Positions 14,790 through 23,966 of a stretch of DNA of 63,680 nucleotides are shown here, one piece after another. Source of the stretch: Oscillospiraceae bacterium (lineage in GTDB: Bacteria > Bacillota > Clostridia > Oscillospirales > CAG-382). Both the position numbers and the translations under genes were made by a program. Each line of letters starts with the position of its first letter. Position 1 is the first letter of the stretch. The notes beneath the pieces were generated by a model that saw only the letters and a program-made list of their open reading frames with translations, made no database searches and was not told the DNA's origin. The stretch is taken from NCBI GenBank assembly GCA_015064625.1, contig SVRW01000013.1:1-63680 (forward strand), read 5' to 3'.

Positions 14790-16862
14790 TTATTCGTCTT
14801 GAGCGTTTGCTTTGGCCTCTTCGATTATTTTCATCTTAACAGGACCAGGTGCTTCCTCGTATTTTACAAATTCGAAAGTGAAAGTACCTCTGCCTTGTGT
14901 CATAGCACGAAGTTGAATTGCGTAATCGCTCATTTCCGCAGTAGGAACTTCTGCTTCAACAATGGTGTATCCCTTCTTTTCGGAGCTTTGCTCTGTACCG
15001 CTTATTCTACCTCTGCGCTTGTTAACGTCACCGATTATATCACCCATAAGTGAATCGGGGGTGAGAACCTTAAGAACGCCGATAGGTTCGAGGATCGCAG
15101 GGTCAGCCTTGGGAATACCATCTTTGAACGCCAATATAGCTGCAAGCTTGAAGGACATTTCAGAAGAGTCTACATCATGATATGAACCGTCGAAAAGATT
15201 TGCATGGATGTTGATAACAGGGTAACCAGCAAGAATACCCTTCTGCATTGCTTCAAGAAGTCCTTTTTCAACTGCAGGATGGAAGTTCTTGGGAACGCTT
15301 CCTCCGAAGATGGATTCGGTAAATTCAAGTCCTTCGGATGCCCCAGGGGAGAATTCGATTTTAACGTGACCGTACTGACCATGTCCACCAGACTGTTTCT
15401 TATGTTTTCCTTCTGCTTGTGCCTTACGTTTGATAGTTTCTCTGTAAGCAACCTTTGCAGTTACTGTATCAACACTTGCACCGAAGCGGTTTTTAAGCTT
15501 GGAAACCATAATATCAATATGCATGTTACCCATACCGTAGATGCACATCTGCTTGGTTTCAGCATTGTTTTCATATTTCAATGTATAATCTTCTTCAAGA
15601 ATCTTTGAAATACCTGCAGAAATCTTATCTTCATCACCCTTTGCCTTGGGAACAATAGCCTGACAATAGTAGGGAGTGGGGAATTTTATCTTTGCATATT
15701 TAACGTTTGAAGAAGAAAGAGTATCATTAACGTTTGTGTTTGCAAGCTTAACTGTTGCACCGATATCACCGTAGCAAAGGGTTTCAACGTTGCTTGTCTT
15801 TTTACCTACAAACGTATAGATGCTTGCAATTTTTTCTGATTGACCTGTAGTGCTGTTTGTGAGCACTGCTGGCAACGTAAGGTTACCATTCATAACGCGG
15901 AAGAAGCTGCGTTTTCCAACGTCTTTATCAGCAACAGTTTTGAAGATAAAGAGGTCAGGCGCACCGTTTTCATTTGCGCTGATTTCGGAAATAGTTCCAT
16001 CTGCGTTTTCAACGGATTCTTTCATCTTGTCAGCAGGCGAGCAGAAGAAGTTTGCAATAGAATCCATAAGAGCTTTTACGCCAGCAAGTGTTGTTGATGA
16101 ACCTGAGAAAACTGGAGCAATAGAACCGTCTACAAGACCTTTAAGGAGAGCATTCTTGGTTTCTTCGTGTGTGAATGCTTCACCTTCGAAATATTTCATC
16201 ATCAGTTCGTCGTCTGTTTCAGCAATTGCCTCTGTAAATATAAGACGATATTCTTCTATGAGATCATTTGCACCAGCAGGAAGAGTTGAAGCCTTGATTT
16301 CACCTTTAGCATCAAATTCAATTGCTTCATCTGTAAGGAAGTTGTAGAAGATTTTGGGATTTCCGCCTTCAGTTGCAGGAACGATAACGGGGCATACGGA
16401 TTTACCAAATGTTTCATCCAAGCCTTTAAGGGCTTTGCGGAAGTTAGAGTTTTCGTCATCAAGCTTGTTGATAAAGAAAGCTCTTGATTTACCCTGTGCC
16501 AATTCCCACGCAAGCTCTGTACCAACTTTATGTCCTGATTTACCGTCAACAACGATTATAGCGGAGTCAGCGACTCTGATAGCCTGTCTGACTTCGCCTT
16601 CAAAATCGAAATAACCTGGAGTATCAAGAATATTGATTTTAGTATTTTTCCATTCAAAGTTTGCAAGCGAAGCAGAAATAGAAATAGAGCGTTTAATTTC
16701 TTCGGGATCATAGTCACAAACGGTGTTTCCGTCAGCAGATTTTCCCAATCTGTCTGTAACCTTTGCAAGATAAAGCATTGCTTCAGCAAGAGCGGTTTTA
16801 CCATCTCCACCGTGACCGACTAATGCAACGTTTCTGATTTGGTTTGATTTGAAAATTGCCAT
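14790..16862 (-). CDS. Elongation factor G-like GTPase
   Basis: A 690-residue translational GTPase of the EF-G superfamily with the full EF-G domain order: GTPase domain, OB-like domain II, domain III, domain IV around the GGHGQYGHVKIEF stretch, and domain V ending near FEFVKYEEAP. The G1 motif is GHGGDGKTAL rather than the usual AHIDAGKTT; G3 is DTPGYFDF and G4 is NKLD. These changes mark the EF-G-like paralogue found beside true FusA in many Clostridia, not the canonical factor, whose str operon context is absent. It has its own promoter. The precise role (ribosome recycling, stress translation or other) is not established from sequence. Confidence 0.85.
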   Translation of the reverse strand: MAIFKSNQIRNVALVGHGGDGKTALAEAMLYLAKVTDRLGKSADGNTVCDYDPEEIKRSISISASLANFEWKNTKINILDTPGYFDFEGEVRQAIRVADSAIIVVDGKSGHKVGTELAWELAQGKSRAFFINKLDDENSNFRKALKGLDETFGKSVCPVIVPATEGGNPKIFYNFLTDEAIEFDAKGEIKASTLPAGANDLIEEYRLIFTEAIAETDDELMMKYFEGEAFTHEETKNALLKGLVDGSIAPVFSGSSTTLAGVKALMDSIANFFCSPADKMKESVENADGTISEISANENGAPDLFIFKTVADKDVGKRSFFRVMNGNLTLPAVLTNSTTGQSEKIASIYTFVGKKTSNVETLCYGDIGATVKLANTNVNDTLSSSNVKYAKIKFPTPYYCQAIVPKAKGDEDKISAGISKILEEDYTLKYENNAETKQMCIYGMGNMHIDIMVSKLKNRFGASVDTVTAKVAYRETIKRKAQAEGKHKKQSGGHGQYGHVKIEFSPGASEGLEFTESIFGGSVPKNFHPAVEKGLLEAMQKGILAGYPVINIHANLFDGSYHDVDSSEMSFKLAAILAFKDGIPKADPAILEPIGVLKVLTPDSLMGDIIGDVNKRRGRISGTEQSSEKKGYTIVEAEVPTAEMSDYAIQLRAMTQGRGTFTFEFVKYEEAPGPVKMKIIEEAKANAQDE

Positions 16863-16911
16863 TATTGTACTCCTCTGTTTTATTTTGAATTATTCATTCA
16901 ATAACATACCT

Positions 16912-16940
16912 ATTATATAATATTTTTTTTAAATATTCAA
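16912..16940 (-). promoter_or_regulatory. Promoter of EF-G-like gene
   Basis: On the minus strand, TTGAAT (16940-16935) and TATAAT (16917-16912) are spaced by 17 bases, about 50 bases before the start codon. Confidence 0.65.
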
Positions 16941-17005
16941 TAGTTTTTTTTATAAAAAATCAACTTTTTTTGAGAAAAATGCCAATTTTTTATCAAAATT
17001 GTAGG

Positions 17006-19534
17006 TTATTTTAAAAATGAGAGAATGAAAATCACAAGTGACCAGAGGGTTTGGAAAATAAAAGCATGCTCTGATGAGAAATCGGAAATGCCTCCTGTAA
17101 TCGATAAAAAAACCATAAGTAATGACGTAAGAATTACACCCGAAAGCATAATAATTCCGTTGCTTTTAATAGAATGTCTTGCTTTGTCGCAGAGCATAAA
17201 CGTTTTCAAAAATGAACGCATTGAATGTTTTGAAACGATTCCGGAATCTATTGTTTCAAAATGTTCAGTTACGTCGGCAGGGGATTCGGATTTGAGGATA
17301 GATATTGGACATTCCAATCCGTCAGCGTGAAATGCAAGGAGTGTATTGTTTATATTGGGATCAAGTGTTTTTATTCCGATACAAAGACCGCATTTATACA
17401 TATCGGAAAGAAGCTTTTTAAAGCCTTTTTGCGGTGTATACTTAAAATAAAGCTTTGCGGCAAGAATGCTGTTTGCTCCGAAGAACATAACTGAACCGCC
17501 ATTTTTTTCATAAATTCTGTCTTCGTCTTCTTCTTCAAAAAGCAGACCACGACTTTTCATGAAACTTCCGTTGCCGAGATAATAATCAACACCGTCTGCT
17601 GCTATAATCAAACCATTTTCTTCAGACTCAATAACCTTGATAACAGTGTGTTCTTCAATAACACCGTCAACTGCATCTGAAAAAAGAGACTTAAGAGGCC
17701 CGCCAATATGTGCAAAAAGTTTTGAAAGCTCAACGATTATCTGATCGATTCTCATATTATGATAAGCTTTCATATTTGTCATCTTAACTCTGTTTGAAGG
17801 GAAAATTTCCAAATCTTCAAAAGAAATAACTGATGCGTTGGCGTATTCTTCAGCAGCTCTTTCACCAATTATAGCGGAATCGAGATTTTTACATATCAGG
17901 TTGGCTCTTATAAGGGGGATTGTAATAACAAAGAATGAAGTTGCAGGCATTGCGGCACACAAAAAAGCTGTTGATGCTGTGAAAGATGAATATATGTTCA
18001 TATTGCCATGGAAAAAGCAAATTGCAAATATTGTTGCTGATACGAAGAATAATCCTGGAATTATTGCAATAAGAATATCTTCGCTTTTCGGTTTTTCTGA
18101 AATTCTTTTAAAAAATGAAGAAATAAAGGAAGATTTTGATACGGTATAAACGTCTGAATCTTCAAGAAGATACGTATAAAAGCTGGACGCTTCTTTTGAG
18201 TTTGCTGATAATTCAGCGGCAGCATATTTTTCCTCATCTGTGGAAATTATACTAAAGCAGTAAAGATCTTTTTTGCATTTAAGATACGTGGCAATGCTGA
18301 TAAATAATGCCATAAGTGCAGGGATAGATGTAAATATAACAATACCGTTCTTTTGATTGAACAAAGCACAAATTGTATGTAAAGTCGTTATCAATGTTGT
18401 AGCTGAAAAAACTGATTCCGAAGATAATTTTCCAGTTGTAAAGGATTTTAGTCCGTTGAGAAACGTTCCTTTGTGGAGTGCTATTGCAAAGAACATAAGC
18501 TGAAGTTCAGCAAAAATATACAATATACCGTATTTTGTGTATGAAATCAATTCAGCAAAGGAATCGTTCAACCTTGCAGTTGTCTTTAATATAAATATCA
18601 AAGCAAAGATTGCCAATGTGCAAATAAGCTTCTTAAAAGCAAGGGATGCAGAATTCTTAAGTAGTTTTTCTGACTCAGCCTTGTCAGCTGTTGATTCATA
18701 TTCAAAACCTTGATATTCTTCATTTTCCTTTGCAATTTCTTCTTTTATCTCGTCATCATCAGAAAAAACACGGTATTTGAAGAGCTTTGAAAAAATTGTT
18801 TCGTCAGTTTCATCAGAGTCGCTTGATACTTCGGACAATTCATCATTGTTAATCATGTCGAAAGCAATTTTGAGATTGATATCATCTTCGTTTTCTTTTT
18901 CTTCCTTATCAGGAACCATATCGAGCGTGAGTTGAGATGAGTTTTCATCTTCTGTTTGGATTCCAATTTCACCACTCATTATTCGTTCTGAAAGATTATC
19001 AAAATTGTTTTCGTTTGTAGCTTCAAGGGAAGTGTTTTTTTCTTCAGGAATTTCATCTTCTCCGTCAGTTATTGTTTCTTGAATAAAACGCGGAGAAATT
19101 TTAAAATCTGATTTATGGGTAAGATGTCTGTTTTCTTTCAAGGTAAATGCTTTTGTTTCAGCATTTGAAGAAGATTTCCTAAAAGGCGTAAGGGGGATAT
19201 CCGACCTTACGATATTATAAATTTCGTCAATCTTTTTTTGATTAAGACGGGATTGTAAACCTTTGTAATATTCTTCGATGTCGGAATCTTCCATGACGAG
19301 TTCTTCCAGCTTTGTTTTTAACATTACTATAGAATCATCATCATCGTTTTCTGAATTTTCGCTCATCGCTCTGATATCGGGAGCTTTGAGATCAGTTTTA
19401 AACTTTGGAATAGATGAAGAAATCATCAATTCATTTGATTCATCGGCATTGTTTAAAAGGTCATTTATTTTTATTCTGTTCAATTTACGGGATGTGGCGT
19501 TAAAGCTACAAGCATAAGCTGTATTGGCGGACAA
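17006..19534 (-). CDS. Degenerate P-type-ATPase-like membrane protein
   Basis: An 842-residue protein. Residues 1 to about 300 are acidic and probably disordered. The rest has about eight membrane helices in the layout of heavy-metal P-type ATPases: a late pair including LCAAMPATSFFVITIP (where CPC-ALGLATP would be), then VISFEDLEIFP (where FDKTGTLT would be), a nucleotide-domain-like stretch with YYLGNGSFMKSRG, a GLCIGIKTLDPNINN segment (where TGDN would be), and two final helices. The phosphorylated Asp and the DKTGT, CPC and GDGxND motifs are all missing, so it cannot pump by the usual cycle. TTG start at 19534, behind GGGAGG with an 8-base spacer. It follows rlmB by 33 bases. The homology is judged by eye. 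Confidence 0.55.
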   Translation of the reverse strand: MSANTAYACSFNATSRKLNRIKINDLLNNADESNELMISSSIPKFKTDLKAPDIRAMSENSENDDDDSIVMLKTKLEELVMEDSDIEEYYKGLQSRLNQKKIDEIYNIVRSDIPLTPFRKSSSNAETKAFTLKENRHLTHKSDFKISPRFIQETITDGEDEIPEEKNTSLEATNENNFDNLSERIMSGEIGIQTEDENSSQLTLDMVPDKEEKENEDDINLKIAFDMINNDELSEVSSDSDETDETIFSKLFKYRVFSDDDEIKEEIAKENEEYQGFEYESTADKAESEKLLKNSASLAFKKLICTLAIFALIFILKTTARLNDSFAELISYTKYGILYIFAELQLMFFAIALHKGTFLNGLKSFTTGKLSSESVFSATTLITTLHTICALFNQKNGIVIFTSIPALMALFISIATYLKCKKDLYCFSIISTDEEKYAAAELSANSKEASSFYTYLLEDSDVYTVSKSSFISSFFKRISEKPKSEDILIAIIPGLFFVSATIFAICFFHGNMNIYSSFTASTAFLCAAMPATSFFVITIPLIRANLICKNLDSAIIGERAAEEYANASVISFEDLEIFPSNRVKMTNMKAYHNMRIDQIIVELSKLFAHIGGPLKSLFSDAVDGVIEEHTVIKVIESEENGLIIAADGVDYYLGNGSFMKSRGLLFEEEDEDRIYEKNGGSVMFFGANSILAAKLYFKYTPQKGFKKLLSDMYKCGLCIGIKTLDPNINNTLLAFHADGLECPISILKSESPADVTEHFETIDSGIVSKHSMRSFLKTFMLCDKARHSIKSNGIIMLSGVILTSLLMVFLSITGGISDFSSEHAFIFQTLWSLVIFILSFLK

Positions 19535-19567
19535 AAAACATACCTCCCTTGTGGGGTTATCTGGAAT

Positions 19568-20302
19568 TTAAGAATTTTTAAGCATTGGGGCGGCTTTGAA
19601 CATTATAATCGCAGCAGCGGCAGAAACATTGAGAGAATTTATTTTACCATACATTGGGATGGATAAAACAAAATCTGATTTTTTTCTGAGAAGCTCAGAA
19701 ACACCTTCACCTTCGCTGCCCATAATAATGCAGGTAGGGGAGTCGAATACTGTTTTGGAATAATCCTCACCGTCGGCTTCCATAGCATATATCCACAAGC
19801 CGTTCTTTTTTAATTCTTCAACAGCGGCTGCTAAGTTGGGAACTTTAGCAATAAGCATATGTTCAGATGCGCCTGCAGAGGATTTATGTACTACAGGTGT
19901 AACGGATACGGAATGTCGTTTGGGAATTATAATTCCATGTACTCCCGCACATTCTGCAGAGCGAATAATAGCTCCTAAATTGTGAGGATCATTGATCCCG
20001 TCTGCAATAATAATGAAAGGCTTTTCGTTTCTTTCACGGGATAAATTTATTATATCCTCTATTTCGCAGTATTCCTTTGTAGCGGCAAGAGCAACAACCC
20101 CTTGGTTATTTGAACCAAAGGAGTCAATTTTGAATTTGTCTGCCTTAACCACTGGAATTCTTCTCTTGGTGCAGAGATCGTATATTTTTTTCTTGAATTT
20201 CTCCTCGCAGCCGTTAAACAAATAAACTTTTTCAACAGCTCTTTCAGAGAGAAGAAGTTCTGTAACAGAGTTTCTGCCTAAAACAATATTTTCGTTTTCC
20301 AT
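19568..20302 (-). CDS. rlmB: 23S rRNA (guanosine-2'-O)-methyltransferase, TrmH family
   Basis: A 244-residue SpoU/TrmH-type methyltransferase. An N-terminal substrate-binding domain (1 to about 80) precedes a knotted SAM-binding domain with the family motifs DGINDPHNLGAIIRSAECAG (I), IIMGSEGEGVS (II) and SIPMYGKINSLNVSAAAAI (III). RlmB methylates G2251 of 23S rRNA; some relatives act on other positions, so the exact target is inferred. It has its own promoter and leads an operon with the P-type-ATPase-like gene. Confidence 0.88.
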   Translation of the reverse strand: MENENIVLGRNSVTELLLSERAVEKVYLFNGCEEKFKKKIYDLCTKRRIPVVKADKFKIDSFGSNNQGVVALAATKEYCEIEDIINLSRERNEKPFIIIADGINDPHNLGAIIRSAECAGVHGIIIPKRHSVSVTPVVHKSSAGASEHMLIAKVPNLAAAVEELKKNGLWIYAMEADGEDYSKTVFDSPTCIIMGSEGEGVSELLRKKSDFVLSIPMYGKINSLNVSAAAAIIMFKAAPMLKNS

Positions 20303-20344
20303 ACAAATTCCTATTAAAAAATGATTATTTTTGCTGTTTGTTTG

Positions 20345-20373
20345 AGTATATCACATAAAACTCTCTTTGTCAC
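20345..20373 (-). promoter_or_regulatory. Promoter of rlmB
   Basis: On the minus strand, GTGACA (20373-20368) and TATACT (20350-20345) are spaced by 17 bases, in the divergent region between rlmB and the DUF421 gene. Confidence 0.55.
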
Positions 20374-20466
20374 TATAAATTTTATAAAATCCCTAAAATG
20401 GTAAAATATTTTCTCGAAATTATGGGAATAATATCGAAAAAAGCAATTTTACGGAGAAATAGTTTT

Positions 20467-21147
20467 ATGTTTACGCTGATTGTCAGAACGTTTGCTTTTT
20501 ATATAACTTTAATGTTTTTAATGCGTATATCAGGAAAGCGTCAGGTAGGCGAGCTACAGTTATCTGAATTTGTAACGGCTGTAATGATATCGGAATTGGC
20601 TGTTTTGCCAATAACGTCAAAGGATACACCCGTTTTAATATGCTACGTGCCGCTTATAACGGTAATATTTATTGAAGTTGCACTTTCTTTACTCTGCAGA
20701 AAATCTGTTAAGATAAGACGTTTTTTTGACGGTTCCCCAATAACTCTTGTTTCTAAAGGAAGAATTGTTGAAAAAAATCTATCGAAAACAAGAGTAAGTG
20801 TTGACGAAATTTTTACAGAAATAAGACTTTGCGGATACAGAGATATTTCTGAAATTCAATACGTGATTCTGGAACAGAACGGAAAATTAAGTGTTATTCC
20901 GAAAACCGGGAATCAAAATGTAACTCTCGACGATTTGAATATTAAAAATCCTGATATTGGAATGGGGCATTGCGTTGTGATAGAAGGTTTTATAGATAAA
21001 AACGCTCTTGAAACTATTGGTAAAAAGGAAGAATGGCTTATGGGAAGAATAAAAGCAAGAGGAATTACCGATATAAATAAAATCCTTTATTTTATTATTG
21101 ACGATATAGGGAATGAAAATATAATCGTAAAGGGTGATAAAAAATGA
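20467..21147 (+). CDS. DUF421 (YetF-type) membrane protein
   Basis: A protein of about 226 residues in the YetF/DUF421 family. Three N-terminal membrane helices, including MFLMRISGKRQVGELQLSEFV, lead into a cytoplasmic alpha/beta domain with the GSPITLVSKGRI and SVDEIFTEIRLCGY segments. Relatives in Bacillus affect spore germination or membrane properties, but the biochemical role is unknown. The ATG at 20467, behind CGGAG, is preferred over the upstream start at 20398. Its end overlaps the next gene by four bases (ATGA). Confidence 0.85.
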   Translation: MFTLIVRTFAFYITLMFLMRISGKRQVGELQLSEFVTAVMISELAVLPITSKDTPVLICYVPLITVIFIEVALSLLCRKSVKIRRFFDGSPITLVSKGRIVEKNLSKTRVSVDEIFTEIRLCGYRDISEIQYVILEQNGKLSVIPKTGNQNVTLDDLNIKNPDIGMGHCVVIEGFIDKNALETIGKKEEWLMGRIKARGITDINKILYFIIDDIGNENIIVKGDKK

Positions 21148-21467
21148 GAGGATTTTTTATAATGCTCTTTGCTTTTTTATTGATTTTATCTGTTGTTTTC
21201 ATTGAAGAATATTACGTCAGAAATTCTTCAAAAGAGCTTGTTTCAGCACTTGATGAAGCTAAAACAATCCAAGAGTTTGAATCAGCACTTCACAAATGGG
21301 AAGAAAAGAAGAATAAGCTTTCCTGGTTCATAAATCATAGAGATCTTGAGAATATAACCCTGGAATTAAAAACTGCCGAGAAATTTCTCCAAGATAATAA
21401 CGAAACTCTTTTTGAAGCATATCTTGTAAGATCAAAGATAAAAATTGAAAATTTGCCGAATTATTGA
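21144..21467 (+). CDS. DUF4363 family protein
   Basis: A 107-residue protein with one N-terminal membrane helix (about residues 4-20) and a helical, charged outer domain (KWEEKKNKLSWFINHRDLENI) typical of DUF4363 proteins. These are regularly encoded directly after DUF421 genes in Clostridia, as here with an ATGA overlap. It is probably a partner subunit of the DUF421 protein. Function unknown. Confidence 0.8.
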   Translation: MRGFFIMLFAFLLILSVVFIEEYYVRNSSKELVSALDEAKTIQEFESALHKWEEKKNKLSWFINHRDLENITLELKTAEKFLQDNNETLFEAYLVRSKIKIENLPNY

Positions 21468-21502
21468 GAAGTAAACAAGATTATATCAAATAATTTAAAA
21501 GA

Positions 21503-22657
21503 TTATTTTAAAATCAGATTGCTCAGGTCTTTTCCTTCAAGTGAATTTTCAACGCCAAGTAAAGAACAGATAGTTTTTCCAAGGCTTGCAAAGGCAGAAA
21601 GAGTACCCAAATCACAGGACTCAATATTTTTTCCGTAGAATAAACCGAAGGTGTATTCTCTTGAATGGTCTGTTGACGGAGTTGAAGGGTCACAGCCGTG
21701 GTCACTTGTCAGAATGAAAACATCGTCGTCTCTCAGTTTTTCAATGGATTCTTTTAAAAATACGTCAAAGTCGGAAACAGCCTTTGCATATCCGTCTATA
21801 TTGTTTCGGTGACCGTAAACTGCATCAAAATCAACTAAGTTAGTAAAACAAAGACCGTCAAAATCCATATCAAGAACTTTTGAGAGAGAATCCATTGCAA
21901 CTGTATTGGTAGCACCTGGATATGCCTCTGTTATTCCTTTACCAGCAAAAATATCCTTGATTTTTCCAACAGAAATAACGTCTTTTCCTGCATTCTTTAA
22001 AACATCAAGGGTGCAGGTAGGCGGTTCTAATGAATAATCATGTCTGTTTGCTGTTCTTTTGAAATCACCCGGTGTTCCGATAAATGGTCTTGCAATAACT
22101 CGTCCGACCGCATGTTCACCGCAAAGAATATTTCTTGCAATTTCACAATATTTGTATAGTTCTTTTATTGGAACGTATTCTTCGTGAGCAGCAATTTGAA
22201 AAACGCTGTCTGCAGAGGTATAAACGATAAGCTTTCCGTCACGAATACTTTCTTCTCCGTAATCGTTAATTACTTCTGTGCCTGAATAGGGGAGATTACA
22301 GATTGTTTTTTTACCCGTTTGTTTTTCAAATTCATCAATAATCTCTTTAGGAAAACCATTTGGATAGGTTGGGAAAGGACGGTTTGAGATAATCTGGCAC
22401 ATTTCCCAATGTCCCGTAACTGTATCTTTTCCCGCAGATGCTTCGGAAAGACGGCAATATGCTGCAGTTGGATTTTTAACTGCTCTATCTGGCGTACCAA
22501 CGATGTTGAAAAGACCCATATCAGTCATTGTAGGAGCGTTAAATTCGGGCGAATTGTAAATAGCTTTAAGAGTGTTTGAGCCTTTGTCACCGTAAAGGTC
22601 TGCATCGGGAAGCTCACCAATTCCAAGGCTGTCAAGTACTGTTAAAAATATTCTCAT
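21503..22657 (-). CDS. deoB: Phosphopentomutase
   Basis: A 384-residue metalloenzyme of the alkaline phosphatase superfamily. It interconverts ribose or deoxyribose 1- and 5-phosphates in nucleoside salvage. Visible are the N-terminal VLDSLGIGELPDA metal site, the DTVTGHWEM nucleophile region (Thr of TVTGHW) and the C-terminal TSDHGCDPSTPSTDHSREY. Full length. A small ATACGG/CCGTAT hairpin lies between the ribosome site region and the upstream rarA gene, with which it is probably co-transcribed. It pairs functionally with the cytidine deaminase in this window. Confidence 0.93.
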   Translation of the reverse strand: MRIFLTVLDSLGIGELPDADLYGDKGSNTLKAIYNSPEFNAPTMTDMGLFNIVGTPDRAVKNPTAAYCRLSEASAGKDTVTGHWEMCQIISNRPFPTYPNGFPKEIIDEFEKQTGKKTICNLPYSGTEVINDYGEESIRDGKLIVYTSADSVFQIAAHEEYVPIKELYKYCEIARNILCGEHAVGRVIARPFIGTPGDFKRTANRHDYSLEPPTCTLDVLKNAGKDVISVGKIKDIFAGKGITEAYPGATNTVAMDSLSKVLDMDFDGLCFTNLVDFDAVYGHRNNIDGYAKAVSDFDVFLKESIEKLRDDDVFILTSDHGCDPSTPSTDHSREYTFGLFYGKNIESCDLGTLSAFASLGKTICSLLGVENSLEGKDLSNLILK

Positions 22658-22707
22658 AGCATTACTTATACGGAAAACCGTATCCTTTCATAGTATAAAA
22701 ATTAGTG

Positions 22708-23964
22708 TTATTTTTTTCTGTGTCTTTCAATAATTCCTTCTCGGTATGCTTTGGCAGCTTGTTCGTTTTTGTTTTGTCCGAAGGAATAGTACTTTCTGTT
22801 TTTCAGGTCATCGGGCAAATATTGTTGTTCAACGTATGAATCGGGATAATCGTGTGGATATAAATATCCCTGACCGCCAATTTCACCGTAGCTATCCGCA
22901 TGTACGTTCTGAAGGCATCTGGGAAAAATTGCACCTTTGCCAGCTCTGACGTCTTCAGCGGCTCTGTCGTACGCCATATATGCGGAATTTGATTTTGGAG
23001 CTGTTGCAAGTAATACACAAGCTTCTGCCAAAAGTATTCTTGCTTCGGGCATACCAAGTTGAAGTGCGGAATCAACGCATGATTTCGTTATAGTAACAGC
23101 GAGGGGATATGCGAGTCCAACGTCTTCGCTTGCAATAACTAAAAGTCTTCTGCAAGCGGAAATTAAACCACCGTTTTCAAGTATTTTGGCAAGATAGAAA
23201 ATAGCAGCATTTTCGTCGGAACCACGAATGGATTTCTGAAGTGCGGATAGAGAATTGTAAAATTCATCTCCGCCCTTGTCAAAACGTTGCCCTGCGTTTT
23301 TTAAAAAAGCTCTTGCAATGTTTTCGTCGATTTCTCCCTCTGAAATGACGTAGCATAAGTTTTCAAGCATATTAACAGCTTTTCTTACGTCACCGCCAAC
23401 GGAGTTTGAAATAATCTGTAAAGCTGCTTCTGAAGCCGTTATATTTCTTTCACAGGATAAATTGAAAATATTTAAAGCACGGCTTAAAAATTCCTTTATT
23501 TCATCAGCGTCAACACTTTTGAATTCAAATACTGCAGAACGTGAAACTAAAGCAGGGTATATATAAAAATAAGGATTTTCCGTTGTGGAGCAAATAAGAG
23601 TTACTCGTCCGTCTTCAACGTATTCAAGAAGGGCTTGTTGTTGCTTCTTGTTAAAATATTGTATTTCATCGATATACAAAAGTATTTCTCCGCCTGTATA
23701 TACGGAATTAGTTTCAGAGAGTATTGCCTTTAAATCAGATAATGATGCAACTGTGGCATTAAGCTTTCTGAAAGCTTTACCTGTTTTTGAAGCAAGTATA
23801 TCAGCCGCCGTGGTTTTTCCAACTCCTGGAGGTCCGTAGAAAATCAAAGAGGGCATATGTCCACCGCTTATCATTTTCATGAACGGAGCATTTTCAGCAA
23901 ACAGATGCTTTTGCCCTACCATTTCTGAAAATTCTTTAGGGCGGACAATTTCGGCTAAATTCAT
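22708..23964 (-). CDS. rarA: Replication-associated recombination protein A
   Basis: A 418-residue AAA+ ATPase of the RarA/MgsA/WRNIP1 family, which acts at stalled replication forks. Walker A is GPPGVGKTT and Walker B is LLYIDEIQYF, with sensor and arginine finger regions (STTENPYFYIYPALVSR). The C-terminal tetramerisation domain includes SEDVGLAYP and the family-typical MAYDRAAEDV. The gene lies 3 bases after the dockerin protease gene in the same orientation. Confidence 0.92.
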   Translation of the reverse strand: MNLAEIVRPKEFSEMVGQKHLFAENAPFMKMISGGHMPSLIFYGPPGVGKTTAADILASKTGKAFRKLNATVASLSDLKAILSETNSVYTGGEILLYIDEIQYFNKKQQQALLEYVEDGRVTLICSTTENPYFYIYPALVSRSAVFEFKSVDADEIKEFLSRALNIFNLSCERNITASEAALQIISNSVGGDVRKAVNMLENLCYVISEGEIDENIARAFLKNAGQRFDKGGDEFYNSLSALQKSIRGSDENAAIFYLAKILENGGLISACRRLLVIASEDVGLAYPLAVTITKSCVDSALQLGMPEARILLAEACVLLATAPKSNSAYMAYDRAAEDVRAGKGAIFPRCLQNVHADSYGEIGGQGYLYPHDYPDSYVEQQYLPDDLKNRKYYSFGQNKNEQAAKAYREGIIERHRKK

Positions 23965-23966
23965 TG

